Virus record (IMG/VR): IMGVR_UViG_3300025897_000059
Span: 1-27,893 of that record
Length of the DNA: 27,893 nt
DNA from: a virus
Strand: one strand, 5' to 3'
Shown here: piece by piece, positions 8,254-15,314 of the stretch
Layout of the letters: each line of letters begins with the position of its first letter
How positions within the stretch are numbered: the stretch's first letter is position 1
The notes under the pieces: generated by a model
What the model saw: the letters and a program-made list of their open reading frames with translations, nothing else
Databases searched by the model: none
What the model was told of the DNA's origin: nothing
Made by a program: the position numbers and the translations under genes

Positions 8254-9390
8254 TTAAGGGGTATATTGTTCTAAATCTGTTTGGTCTAAAATAGCTGGAA
8301 TAGGTTCCATAAAAAAAGATCCTAAAGGTTTATTTAATTCTTCAGATGTTATATTATAATCAGCTATTGATTTTATTGATTTTTCATCTAATTGTACTTC
8401 TGTATTTTGATCTATTACATTATTATCTGAAGGAGCCACATCATAATACGCTACATTTTCTGATACTATTTCTTCTTCAAGTATTTCTTCTTTAACAACT
8501 GGTGGTGGGGAATTTAATATTGGTTCTTCTTCATCTGATATTTCTTGTTCTTCTATTTCAGGTTCACTTATAATATTTAAAGGTGGATCTGTTAGTAAAG
8601 TATTTATATTTTCAGATTGTTTTAAATTAGCTCCAAAAGATTTTTGGTAAATAGAAGCAGGTATAAATTTATCTAGTTTTTGATTAGATGTTAAATATAT
8701 ACTAGATGCATCATCATCTATATCTTCTATAGAATGTACCCATCCTTTACCATCTGTTTCTTCCAATTGACCATTTCTAATAATTAATATAGGATCTCCT
8801 ACTGTACTATTATCGCTCCATCTATTTTTATTTTCTTCTAATATACTTTCACCTATATTAGTAGAACCAAAACGAATTGAATTTCCAAATCTACCCTCTA
8901 TTATAGTATCCCCTTCATAAGGTAAAAGAGGTTTAATTTTTGTTTGTTCTTTAAAATAATCTCCTAAATCTATATTTGTGCCCTCATCCTCTATTTGTCT
9001 TACTGCTAATCCATTTTCTGTTTGTTTATAATCTCTTTTAGAGGCATCATCAGATATTCCTTTTGTAGTAGGAAGAGCATTGTGGTGGGGGTGATTCCAT
9101 ATATTTAAATTAGGAAAATAATAATTTGTAAAACCTCCTGTATTATATATGTTTTTATCATAGGAAGACATTATTAATACTATTTCATTTTTTAAAGGAT
9201 AATTTTTTAAAAAAGAAAAAATAGGTCTAGCTGTGTTATTTATATTTGTCCATGTTTGTTCTAAAGGTGTATTATCATCTAATTTAGTGAAAAAAATAGT
9301 CCCTATAGCATCATACCCCCCAAAATTAATTGCTTGAGGGTGTTCTATATTTAGAATAATATCTTTAACTCTTACAGCAACTTGTGACAT
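8254..9390 (-). CDS. Baseplate hub-like protein with OB-type segment and acidic tail
   Basis: A 378-residue protein. Residues about 150-215 contain L-P-Y-E-G-D-T-I-I-E-G-R-F-G-N-S-I-R-F-G-S-T followed by P-I-L-I-I-R-N-G. This strand pattern resembles the OB-fold hub domains of tail-spike and baseplate proteins. Residues about 265-345 are low-complexity Glu/Ile/Pro-rich and probably disordered. The N-terminus has an A-V-R-V-K-D-I-I-L strand motif. It precedes the M15 peptidase by 4 bases, so a hub protein and a cell-wall enzyme are adjacent, which are one polypeptide in T4 gp5. This is a structural inference, and the exact family is unknown to me. Confidence 0.65.
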   Translation of the reverse strand: MSQVAVRVKDIILNIEHPQAINFGGYDAIGTIFFTKLDDNTPLEQTWTNINNTARPIFSFLKNYPLKNEIVLIMSSYDKNIYNTGGFTNYYFPNLNIWNHPHHNALPTTKGISDDASKRDYKQTENGLAVRQIEDEGTNIDLGDYFKEQTKIKPLLPYEGDTIIEGRFGNSIRFGSTNIGESILEENKNRWSDNSTVGDPILIIRNGQLEETDGKGWVHSIEDIDDDASSIYLTSNQKLDKFIPASIYQKSFGANLKQSENINTLLTDPPLNIISEPEIEEQEISDEEEPILNSPPPVVKEEILEEEIVSENVAYYDVAPSDNNVIDQNTEVQLDEKSIKSIADYNITSEELNKPLGSFFMEPIPAILDQTDLEQYTP

Positions 9391-9391
9391 T

Positions 9392-9766
9392 TTATGATTC
9401 TTTTGGTGATTCTATTTGTTTAGGTTCTTCAACTGTTTTTGCTATTTCTTCCGCTACATCCATTAGTTGGTCCATTTCTTCAGCTGTTAATAATCCACCA
9501 TCTCCTGTTGAAGCAGCACCTGTAGATAAACGTTGTACAATAGCCGCCATCTTAATTAGTTGGTCGTCATTTTTAACACTTATTTCCATATATTCTTTTA
9601 TTAGTGGAACTACAACAGTAGCATCACCTAAAGATTGAACTAAAGGACGCAATTCAGCTATTAAGGATGCTAATTGGGTTGCCTTTTTCTTTTGATTACC
9701 GTGTATTTCTTTTAATAAATCTCCAAAAGATTTATCGTCAAATATTACTTGATTTAATGAATCCAT
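9392..9766 (-). CDS. Conserved-looking small helical protein of the tail operon
   Basis: A 124-residue, mostly helical acidic protein. It has an N-terminal F-G-D-L-L-K-E-I-H segment, a central L-I-A-E-L-R-P-L-V stretch followed by V-V-V-P-L-I-K-E-Y-M, and a C-terminus rich in Glu and Pro that is probably disordered. No signal, membrane segment or catalytic motif is visible. It starts just downstream of an ATATTTATAAC motif (9 bases upstream of the ATG) and ends 1 base before the hub-like gene, so it may open the hub gene group. Function unknown. Confidence 0.65.
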   Translation of the reverse strand: MDSLNQVIFDDKSFGDLLKEIHGNQKKKATQLASLIAELRPLVQSLGDATVVVPLIKEYMEISVKNDDQLIKMAAIVQRLSTGAASTGDGGLLTAEEMDQLMDVAEEIAKTVEEPKQIESPKES

Positions 9767-9793
9767 ATTGTTTTGTTATAAATATGGAATTTT

Positions 9794-10570
9794 TTAGATT
9801 CTTACGTATCCTGTATCTATATATTCACTATATAATTTTTTATATAGTACTTTTAATTTTTTAGTTACTTTAGTAATAACAGGAGTATCTACTTCAGTCA
9901 TTTCTCTTATGTAAATATAAAGTGCTTTTTTATTAAATATTTCTAGATTTTCTCTTCGTTTAAATAAAGTATTAATAGCATCACATACTTTTCTATCTTT
10001 ATCTTTTTTAAACATAGTAAACATGTGTTTATCTGTATATAATGTAAAATAATCTATAAAGTCTTTTATTTCTTGTTTACGTCCATCCCTACCTAATTGA
10101 TTTAAAATTCCTTCATCTTCATCTGCAGCCAATACATCTACTTTTTGTTTTTTCTTTTGATAATTGTTATTATTATAAAGTATAAGATAATTTTTACCTA
10201 CAATTGAAAAATAACTAAATGCTTTAGTACCTTTTTCTGGTTTAAAATAATCCAACTTTTCTAAAAGAAAACAAATTACTTCATGTTTTAAATCTTCCAA
10301 ATCATCTACTTCTGTATAATAAAATTTAAATGTATGTATTAGGTTTTCTGCAAGTTTATAGAAAGGATACCAAATTCTTGTTTTAAATATTTCATCTCTA
10401 TCATCTTGATTAGATGTAGCTAAATATTCTTTAATAGCTGCGTCTGTGTCTGGTGTAAAATATTGTTTTTTTGTTCTTTTTCTTCCTCTTTTTTTAGGTC
10501 CCGATATGGGTAAGTCTATAATTATAGGTTCGGGAGGAGGACTAGGGGCATACTTAAGTTTGTTTGACAT
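9794..10570 (-). CDS. Late-transcription sigma factor, gp55-like
   Basis: A 258-residue protein with a Pro/Lys-rich N-terminal arm (about 1-40). Its residues about 65-135 look like sigma-70 region 2: L-A-E-N-L-I at about 73-78, an acidic D-D-L-E-D-L-K-H-E-V helix, then L-D-Y-F-K-P-E-K-G-T-K-A-F-S-Y-F near residues 105-125. This is the same arrangement as T4-type gp55. The C-terminal 100 residues are basic and helical. T4 gp55 replaces the host sigma and directs polymerase to late promoters. Placement upstream of the structural genes, in the same direction, fits that role. No region 4 is visible, which is normal for gp55. Confidence 0.75.
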   Translation of the reverse strand: MSNKLKYAPSPPPEPIIIDLPISGPKKRGRKRTKKQYFTPDTDAAIKEYLATSNQDDRDEIFKTRIWYPFYKLAENLIHTFKFYYTEVDDLEDLKHEVICFLLEKLDYFKPEKGTKAFSYFSIVGKNYLILYNNNNYQKKKQKVDVLAADEDEGILNQLGRDGRKQEIKDFIDYFTLYTDKHMFTMFKKDKDRKVCDAINTLFKRRENLEIFNKKALYIYIREMTEVDTPVITKVTKKLKVLYKKLYSEYIDTGYVRI

Positions 10571-10587
10571 GTGGTTTTTACTAATTT

Positions 10588-10866
10588 TTATTTAATGGTA
10601 AACTCGTTTAGAGCTTCTTGAATTTTTTGTAATTCTCTAAAAAACCAGCCAACTTCATCATCAGAACGAAATATTCCTTTATCGTCTATCTGATTTAATC
10701 TTTCATTACAAGCATTAATGGCTTCACTTTGTTTAGCAATAAAATCTTCATATTCTGCTCTAATATCTTCTAGTCTTTCAGCTTGTTTTAGTAAATTTCT
10801 AATAATAAAAAAAGAAGCTACAAATACTATTGTTAATACTATACTAAGTGTTATTACTGTTGTCAT
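10588..10866 (-). CDS. Small single-pass membrane protein with coiled coil
   Basis: A 92-residue protein. Residues about 4-25 form a hydrophobic membrane helix (L-S-I-V-L-T-I-V-F-V-A-S-F-F-I-I), followed by a charged helical segment to residue 92 that is probably coiled coil and cytoplasmic or periplasmic. There are no cysteines that would suggest a lipoprotein. It lies between the HD phosphohydrolase (2 bases) and the sigma factor (17 bases). Such anchor-plus-coil proteins are common in phage genomes. A holin or spanin-like role is possible but not supported by the gene context. Confidence 0.65.
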   Translation of the reverse strand: MTTVITLSIVLTIVFVASFFIIRNLLKQAERLEDIRAEYEDFIAKQSEAINACNERLNQIDDKGIFRSDDEVGWFFRELQKIQEALNEFTIK

Positions 10867-10868
10867 AA

Positions 10869-11651
10869 TTAATCTTTAAAAAATGAATCAATTACATCTA
10901 ATGTTGCTGATGCTAATTTTGGATTATTTTGTGTATTTACTTTTTTAGCTGCTCTAAGTGTTTTATCACCTTTAGTAGCGTTTGCTGGTTTAGATTTAGT
11001 AACTGCTCCAGATGCATTATTCCATAATTCAAATTCAATTTGAGCCGCCATGTGATCTGCTTGGTGCATTAATAATGGTAAATGTGTTCTTAGTCTAGTT
11101 TCTTTTTGGCCAGACATAAAGTAAAACTTATTTGAATCATCATATAAACCATCATGAATTTTAATTGTAATAAACTCGTTTTGAGTCACTTTACAACCAA
11201 TTTCCTGTAAAATAAATAATGAACGTTCAGGGACTTTCATTGCGGGAATGTCAGTGTTAAACTTATACATTTGGCCTAATTTATCCATATGCCATTGTGA
11301 ATCGTTTGGTTGGTAATATTCGCCTTCTTGTTGACCCATCTTACCTAAATCATGGAATAATGCTGCGAAATGCATTTCTTCAACAGTATATGTGGATATA
11401 TCACCACCCATTGATTTCCACGTTTTATATAATTCATTTGCACAATCATAGACACGCAAAACATGGTCAGTATAACCACCTGCAAATGCTGAATGGTGCC
11501 AATTTTTACTTGAGGCAGGCATCATCATCATTCTACCTTTATATTTGTCTAAAAATGGTAATAGTATGTCTGTTCGTTCTTTTGAAAAACATGTTCCTAT
11601 TACATTTATATAACGATTCCAATTTGATTGGATTTTTTCAGCTGTCAACAT
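10869..11651 (-). CDS. HD-domain metal-dependent phosphohydrolase
   Basis: A 260-residue protein with the HD superfamily ligand set visible in order: H52/H53 and H63 (G-G-Y-T-D-H), the paired H100-D101 in A-L-F-H-D-L-G-K, further His/Asp at 166-167 (I-H-D-G), and D199 in H-Q-A-D-H-M-A. This is a complete set for a divalent-metal phosphohydrolase, so it is probably active on a nucleotide or cyclic dinucleotide. Substrate cannot be read from sequence. HD proteins also occur in T4-like cyanophages. It is 1 base downstream of a 72-residue hypothetical and 2 bases before the membrane protein. The C-terminal 40 residues are Lys/Ala-rich and not part of the core. Confidence 0.85.
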   Translation of the reverse strand: MLTAEKIQSNWNRYINVIGTCFSKERTDILLPFLDKYKGRMMMMPASSKNWHHSAFAGGYTDHVLRVYDCANELYKTWKSMGGDISTYTVEEMHFAALFHDLGKMGQQEGEYYQPNDSQWHMDKLGQMYKFNTDIPAMKVPERSLFILQEIGCKVTQNEFITIKIHDGLYDDSNKFYFMSGQKETRLRTHLPLLMHQADHMAAQIEFELWNNASGAVTKSKPANATKGDKTLRAAKKVNTQNNPKLASATLDVIDSFFKD

Positions 11652-11652
11652 A

Positions 11653-11871
11653 TTATATTCCTCCTGTATTTTGTGTACCTCTAGCTCCTAATGGGTTTGT
11701 ACTTGATATAGAAATCATATTTTGTAATTCCTCATATCTGTCTTTTAATTCACCTTCTTCCATAAAACGAAGAGCTGCTTGTTGTTCACCTCTTTTAATT
11801 AATGTTCTTAATCTAGCTAAAGATTCATCTAATCTTTCTAATGCTGTTTGTGCTTGTCCTTCAAATGCCAT
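11653..11871 (-). CDS. Small helical hypothetical protein
   Basis: A 72-residue protein with a heavily charged helical body (E-R-L-D-E-S-L-A-R-L-R-T-L-I at about 12-25) and a short Gly/Asn/Thr-rich tail. No motif is recognisable. It ends 1 base before the HD gene and starts 2 bases after the upstream small ORF, indicating a packed operon. Function unknown. Confidence 0.6.
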   Translation of the reverse strand: MAFEGQAQTALERLDESLARLRTLIKRGEQQAALRFMEEGELKDRYEELQNMISISSTNPLGARGTQNTGGI

Positions 11872-11873
11872 AT

Positions 11874-12011
11874 TTATTGTTTTTTATTTTTCTTAATTGT
11901 AGTAACTTTTTTTAGTATATCCAAATCTTTTTTACGAGGTTTTTTTCTTTTAATTTTTTCTACATAAGGATAATATTCCTCAGTCCATTTTTCAATGTTT
12001 CTAATTTTCAT
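11874..12011 (-). CDS. Very small Lys-rich protein
   Basis: A 45-residue ORF starting MKIRNIEKW and ending KKNKKQ, basic throughout after residue 18. It overlaps the end of the upstream gene (12001-12372) by 11 bases and stops 2 bases before the next gene, filling what would otherwise be a 129-base gap in a packed operon. That fit and the absence of internal stops are the evidence. There is no recognisable domain. The basic composition might indicate nucleic-acid or protein binding. Confidence 0.5.
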   Translation of the reverse strand: MKIRNIEKWTEEYYPYVEKIKRKKPRKKDLDILKKVTTIKKNKKQ

Positions 12012-12372
12012 TTATATATTTTTCATATTGTAAATTACACCAATTCATATTTTCTTTTAATATTTTTTTACGATCTGATGTTATATTAAGAAAATCTGTT
12101 GTTTCTATTAATAGACCAATAGCTATTATACGTTTTAGATCTTTATTTGTTCCATTTTCCTTAATAAATGATTTTAATAATTCAACACTTTTAAGATATT
12201 CATCTTTTTTAACTTCTGCTGCTGATTGTTGTTTTTGTAATTTATATTCTTCATCATTGTCATCGAAAAATGACATTATATTAGTACCTGAACGGTGTAT
12301 ACCTTTTAATTCATCGGATTTTTCCATCCGCTTCAGTGTCTTTTCTATGTTATGTGGATTATATTGTGTCAT
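12001..12372 (-). CDS. Hypothetical helical protein
   Basis: A 123-residue protein, charged and probably all helical, with M-S-F-F-D-D-N-D-E-E near residues 28-37 and a terminal W-C-N-L-Q-Y-E-K-Y. No catalytic motif, signal or membrane segment is seen. It follows an 81-base non-coding leader (12373-12453) that contains two potential hairpins, so it may be the first gene of a transcription unit running through the HD gene and the late sigma factor. Function unknown. Confidence 0.65.
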   Translation of the reverse strand: MTQYNPHNIEKTLKRMEKSDELKGIHRSGTNIMSFFDDNDEEYKLQKQQSAAEVKKDEYLKSVELLKSFIKENGTNKDLKRIIAIGLLIETTDFLNITSDRKKILKENMNWCNLQYEKYINEN

Positions 12373-12453
12373 TGTATTGGTGTTGCGGTCCGCCGTTCAC
12401 CTTAAAAACCCTACAGTTATAGGATATAACTTAAAAATGGGGTAACCAAATTT
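12373..12453 (-). promoter_or_regulatory. Structured intergenic leader (two potential hairpins)
   Basis: This is one of the few real intergenic gaps. On the minus strand it holds a perfect 6-bp inverted repeat (GTTATA-TCC-TATAAC, 12416-12430). Next comes a GC-rich element, GGTG..CGG-CGGA-CCG..CACC (about 12381-12402), with two stacked stems closing on a 4-base loop, just upstream of the start at 12372. The GC-rich patch stands out from the AT-rich surroundings. It could be a 5' UTR structure, an operator or a terminator-plus-leader. No T-run follows either stem, so a classic terminator is unlikely. Confidence 0.4.
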
Positions 12454-13593
12454 TTAGCCAAATATTTTATTAAAATGTAATTTCATAGCTCCTTGAGAAG
12501 CACCTATAGTAGCTTTACCTAAAATATCATTATAATTTTCAAATCTACCTTGATCTATATGCCAAAATCTTATAAAACCATTTATACTCATATCAGCTAA
12601 ATGTCCTCCCCACCCGGGTTTTCGGGCTAATTTATCCCCAATAAATTTAAACGCCATTTTTTTAGCCCCTTCTTCTGATGATTGAAAACCACCTAATTGT
12701 GTTTCAATATAATCTATATTCGATTTAATATCTTTAAATATAGGCCAAATTCCCGCTATTTGTTCTAAATCTACTTGTGATAGTGTATGTACCTGTTCAA
12801 ATGCATTTTTTAAATTATCTCCTGCCCATGTTAAAGCGTTTTTTTGTTTTTGGTCTTCTACATTACCATCAAAAGTAGCAGCTAATCCTGCAATACCAAA
12901 AACTGTATTTAGCATTTTTAAATTATCTCTAAATTTACCAAATCTACCTAAATCAATAACACCATTAGGTTTTCCATAAGCTTTTACTTCTACACCATCT
13001 ATACCATCTCCATTAAACCATAAATCAGGAGCATCATCTCCTCTACCTTCTGCTAATTTACCAGCAGTAGATGAATTTGAATGGTTATATAACCAATATA
13101 ATGATAATTCTCCTTTTCCTACTCCTAGTGTTTCTGTTTGATCTCCTGTTTTTTTCTTTGGCTTAACAGTCCATAATTTTCTCCATACTTCTAAATCATC
13201 TTCTTTTACTTGTACATCAAATGTAGATTTAGAAAAATTATAGGTATTTTTTGATTTAGGAATTTCACCACCAAATACAGTTTTAATTAACTCATCATAT
13301 TCAGTTGTTTCTCCTAATATTTCTTCTTCTTCTTCTTTTTCTTTTTCTTCGGGAGTTGGGGGAATTTCTGGTTTTTCTAATTCTTCTTCACCATCTAATC
13401 CAGGTTCTAAACCTGTTATTCCTGGTTCTCCATCTTTATTAGCATATGATACTTTTTTCATAATATCATCTGTAGGTAAATCTAACTGTTCTAATATTTC
13501 TTTTAAAAGGGAAATATCAGAAGGGCTACCCATGTCTGGGTACCCCTTTTCCGATCTATAAGACCATTCCAATAATAACTCATCAAGAGTCAT
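12454..13593 (-). CDS. Candidate PD-(D/E)xK-type nuclease with acidic linker
   Basis: A 379-residue protein. The N-terminus (about 1-50) is helical. Residues about 60-100 are an extremely Glu/Pro-rich linker. Residues about 115-379 form a globular domain. Within it a helix with E162 (G-K-G-E-L-S-L-Y-W-L) is followed by D190 (A-P-D-L-W-F) and E202-V-K204 (G-V-E-V-K-A). This is the spacing and hydrophobic context of a PD-(D/E)xK nuclease core. That is a motif reading, not a family match. The downstream G-R-F-G-K-F-R-D-N could be the DNA-facing loop. It lies among assembly-type genes, so a role in DNA packaging, head completion or host DNA degradation is conceivable. Confidence 0.6.
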   Translation of the reverse strand: MTLDELLLEWSYRSEKGYPDMGSPSDISLLKEILEQLDLPTDDIMKKVSYANKDGEPGITGLEPGLDGEEELEKPEIPPTPEEKEKEEEEEILGETTEYDELIKTVFGGEIPKSKNTYNFSKSTFDVQVKEDDLEVWRKLWTVKPKKKTGDQTETLGVGKGELSLYWLYNHSNSSTAGKLAEGRGDDAPDLWFNGDGIDGVEVKAYGKPNGVIDLGRFGKFRDNLKMLNTVFGIAGLAATFDGNVEDQKQKNALTWAGDNLKNAFEQVHTLSQVDLEQIAGIWPIFKDIKSNIDYIETQLGGFQSSEEGAKKMAFKFIGDKLARKPGWGGHLADMSINGFIRFWHIDQGRFENYNDILGKATIGASQGAMKLHFNKIFG

Positions 13594-13599
13594 ATAATA

Positions 13600-14067
13600 T
13601 TACTTAATAATATTAGCTAATTTTTGCATTCTTTCAACCCCTTCATTAAGAGATTTTGAATCTCCAAACCCTGTGTGACCACTTGTTTTTGAGAAATTCT
13701 TATATCCAGCTGCACCTAATGCTCCTGATTTAGTTGTAGTAGCGTTTTTAGAAGGATAAAATTCTTCTAAATCAGCTTCTTCATCCTTTTCACCTTCAAC
13801 GTCATCCATAGGCTCTTCACCATCTTCATCTTCATCACCATCCATATCATTATCTTCTCCATCATTTTCAAAATAATCTGATAGCATATTAAAGATAGCT
13901 CTTAAAGTGTCGTCTGAATCCATTTCTTCACCACCTTCATCACCCATTGATCCTATTGGATCTGCATCAACGTCAACATCTGGTTGTACGTCTACTGCTA
14001 CTTCTTCTTGTTCTAAATAATTGCTGTATTCTTCAGCTATCATTGATTTTAATTCTTTTAAATTCAT
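13600..14067 (-). CDS. Highly acidic protein, possible prohead core/scaffold component
   Basis: A 155-residue protein. A helical N-terminus (about 1-20, K-E-L-K-S-M-I-A-E-E-Y) is followed by an exceptionally Asp/Glu-rich stretch at about 25-103. The C-terminal 50 residues are Gly/Ser/Lys-containing, with a final amphipathic helix. Strongly acidic short proteins are known among T4-type prohead core components, but I see no specific family signature. The gene start overlaps the Lys-rich gene upstream (14064-14333) by 4 bases (ATGA). An acidic/basic pair made from coupled genes suggests that they interact, which is inference. Confidence 0.65.
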   Translation of the reverse strand: MNLKELKSMIAEEYSNYLEQEEVAVDVQPDVDVDADPIGSMGDEGGEEMDSDDTLRAIFNMLSDYFENDGEDNDMDGDEDEDGEEPMDDVEGEKDEEADLEEFYPSKNATTTKSGALGAAGYKNFSKTSGHTGFGDSKSLNEGVERMQKLANIIK

Positions 14068-14333
14068 TTTTTTGTCTTTTTAGTTTTATTATTGGTTTTG
14101 GTCTTTTTTTTATTTTTAATAGGTTTTTTTCCTCGTCTTTTATTCCCTTTTGCTGCGCCTACAACGTCTTTTGATTGTGCTACAACATTTTTAGCCGCTT
14201 TTTTTACATCTGCTAGTTCTTTTTTCATTTCTTTAATTCTAGCTTTTGCTTCTTTTAAAGCTGCTGTTGCTTTTTCATCTAAATCTGTAGATGCTAAAAT
14301 AGCATCCCATAATCTTTTAAAATATTCTTTCAT
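14064..14333 (-). CDS. Lys-rich basic protein with histone-like tail
   Basis: An 89-residue protein with an Ala/Lys/Glu helix at about 18-60 and a C-terminal tail (about 66-89) consisting almost entirely of Lys, Arg, Thr and Asn. The composition resembles H1-like DNA-condensing proteins, including Lys/Ala-rich bacterial ones. It is 3 bases from the upstream gene and overlaps the acidic-protein gene by 4 bases. DNA packaging or neutralisation of the acidic partner are both plausible. No direct family evidence. Confidence 0.65.
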   Translation of the reverse strand: MKEYFKRLWDAILASTDLDEKATAALKEAKARIKEMKKELADVKKAAKNVVAQSKDVVGAAKGNKRRGKKPIKNKKKTKTNNKTKKTKK

Positions 14334-14336
14334 AAC

Positions 14337-15263
14337 TTATAGTAAATCTGCGCTTTTTAGCATTTTTCTTAACTTAATAAATTCTTTTACATCTGGATTT
14401 GTTGTATAAGTTTTTAAATAATCTACTTTACCAGCTGGGTTCTTTTTTATTTTATCGTTTGTTTCTTTAGCTAATTTTTTAATATCTGGAGCTAATTCCT
14501 TAACCTTTTTCATAGCTAAAGCTAAAGCTTCTTTAGCATCTCCTATAGATTTATCTATTCCTTTAATTTGTTTTGTTGTAGGTTCTTTATCTTCAAAATC
14601 ATTACCTTTAGCTTCGTTTATATCTTCATTTCTTGATCTAGTCATAGACATACTTCTGGCTACTCCATCTTTACCTTTACAACACGCTTTACAACCATTT
14701 ACATTATCACAACCATTAATATGTCCTAGTGAAGCACCATTACCACATATACATTTATAAGCTTCATTTATAATATCTTTATCTTCTTCTTGTAAATGAT
14801 TTTTAATTTCTGCTTTAATAGCCTCTTTTAATGCTTTAAGTTTGAAATCACCCATTTTATCTGTTTTAAATTGGGTAGTATAATCTTCTTTTTTATATTT
14901 AGGTTCAGTCATTTTATCATGTGAAAATGATTTATCAACTTCTATCATATGATGATCTTCCATTTCTTTTAAGTAAGCTTTAAATGATGGTTTAGTTTGA
15001 CCTTCAGCTACATTACGATATTTTGTTTCATAATCAATTAAAGATGAATAATATCCACCATGTTCTTGTAAATTTTTAAGAACAGTTTCAGTAGCTTTTT
15101 GTCTTTCATCTTCTGTTGATTCTGCTAATCTAGCAATTCCCATGTTAACTAACTCATAATCCATACCTTTTTTAAATTCATATGGGTTTAATCTGTCTAA
15201 TCTATTTCCGTCTGCTTCTTTAGAAGAGTCCGGTGTGTATCCGTAAAGTTTATTGTTTGCCAT
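14337..15263 (-). CDS. Hypothetical protein with central Cys/His cluster
   Basis: A 308-residue, mostly helical, Lys/Glu-rich protein. A compact cluster of C171, C173, H181, C185, C191, C194 and C195 lies in an otherwise Cys-free chain, suggesting a bound metal such as zinc. The N-terminal segment (G-Y-T-P-D-S-S near 8-14, then L-D-R-L-N-P-Y-E-F) resembles the extended leading arms of phage structural proteins. The upstream gap carries an ATATTTATATA motif 19 bases before the ATG and no Shine-Dalgarno, so this may be the first gene of the assembly block. Function unknown. Confidence 0.65.
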   Translation of the reverse strand: MANNKLYGYTPDSSKEADGNRLDRLNPYEFKKGMDYELVNMGIARLAESTEDERQKATETVLKNLQEHGGYYSSLIDYETKYRNVAEGQTKPSFKAYLKEMEDHHMIEVDKSFSHDKMTEPKYKKEDYTTQFKTDKMGDFKLKALKEAIKAEIKNHLQEEDKDIINEAYKCICGNGASLGHINGCDNVNGCKACCKGKDGVARSMSMTRSRNEDINEAKGNDFEDKEPTTKQIKGIDKSIGDAKEALALAMKKVKELAPDIKKLAKETNDKIKKNPAGKVDYLKTYTTNPDVKEFIKLRKMLKSADLL

Positions 15264-15314
15264 TTTTATAATGTATTATTCCTATATAAATATAAATTTA
15301 TTTTAGAAGCTGTA

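Noticed and set aside
11297-11896. 199-codon plus-strand ORF
   Set aside because: It is antisense to the HD-domain gene, which has a full ligand set. The plus-strand translation has no coherent domain.
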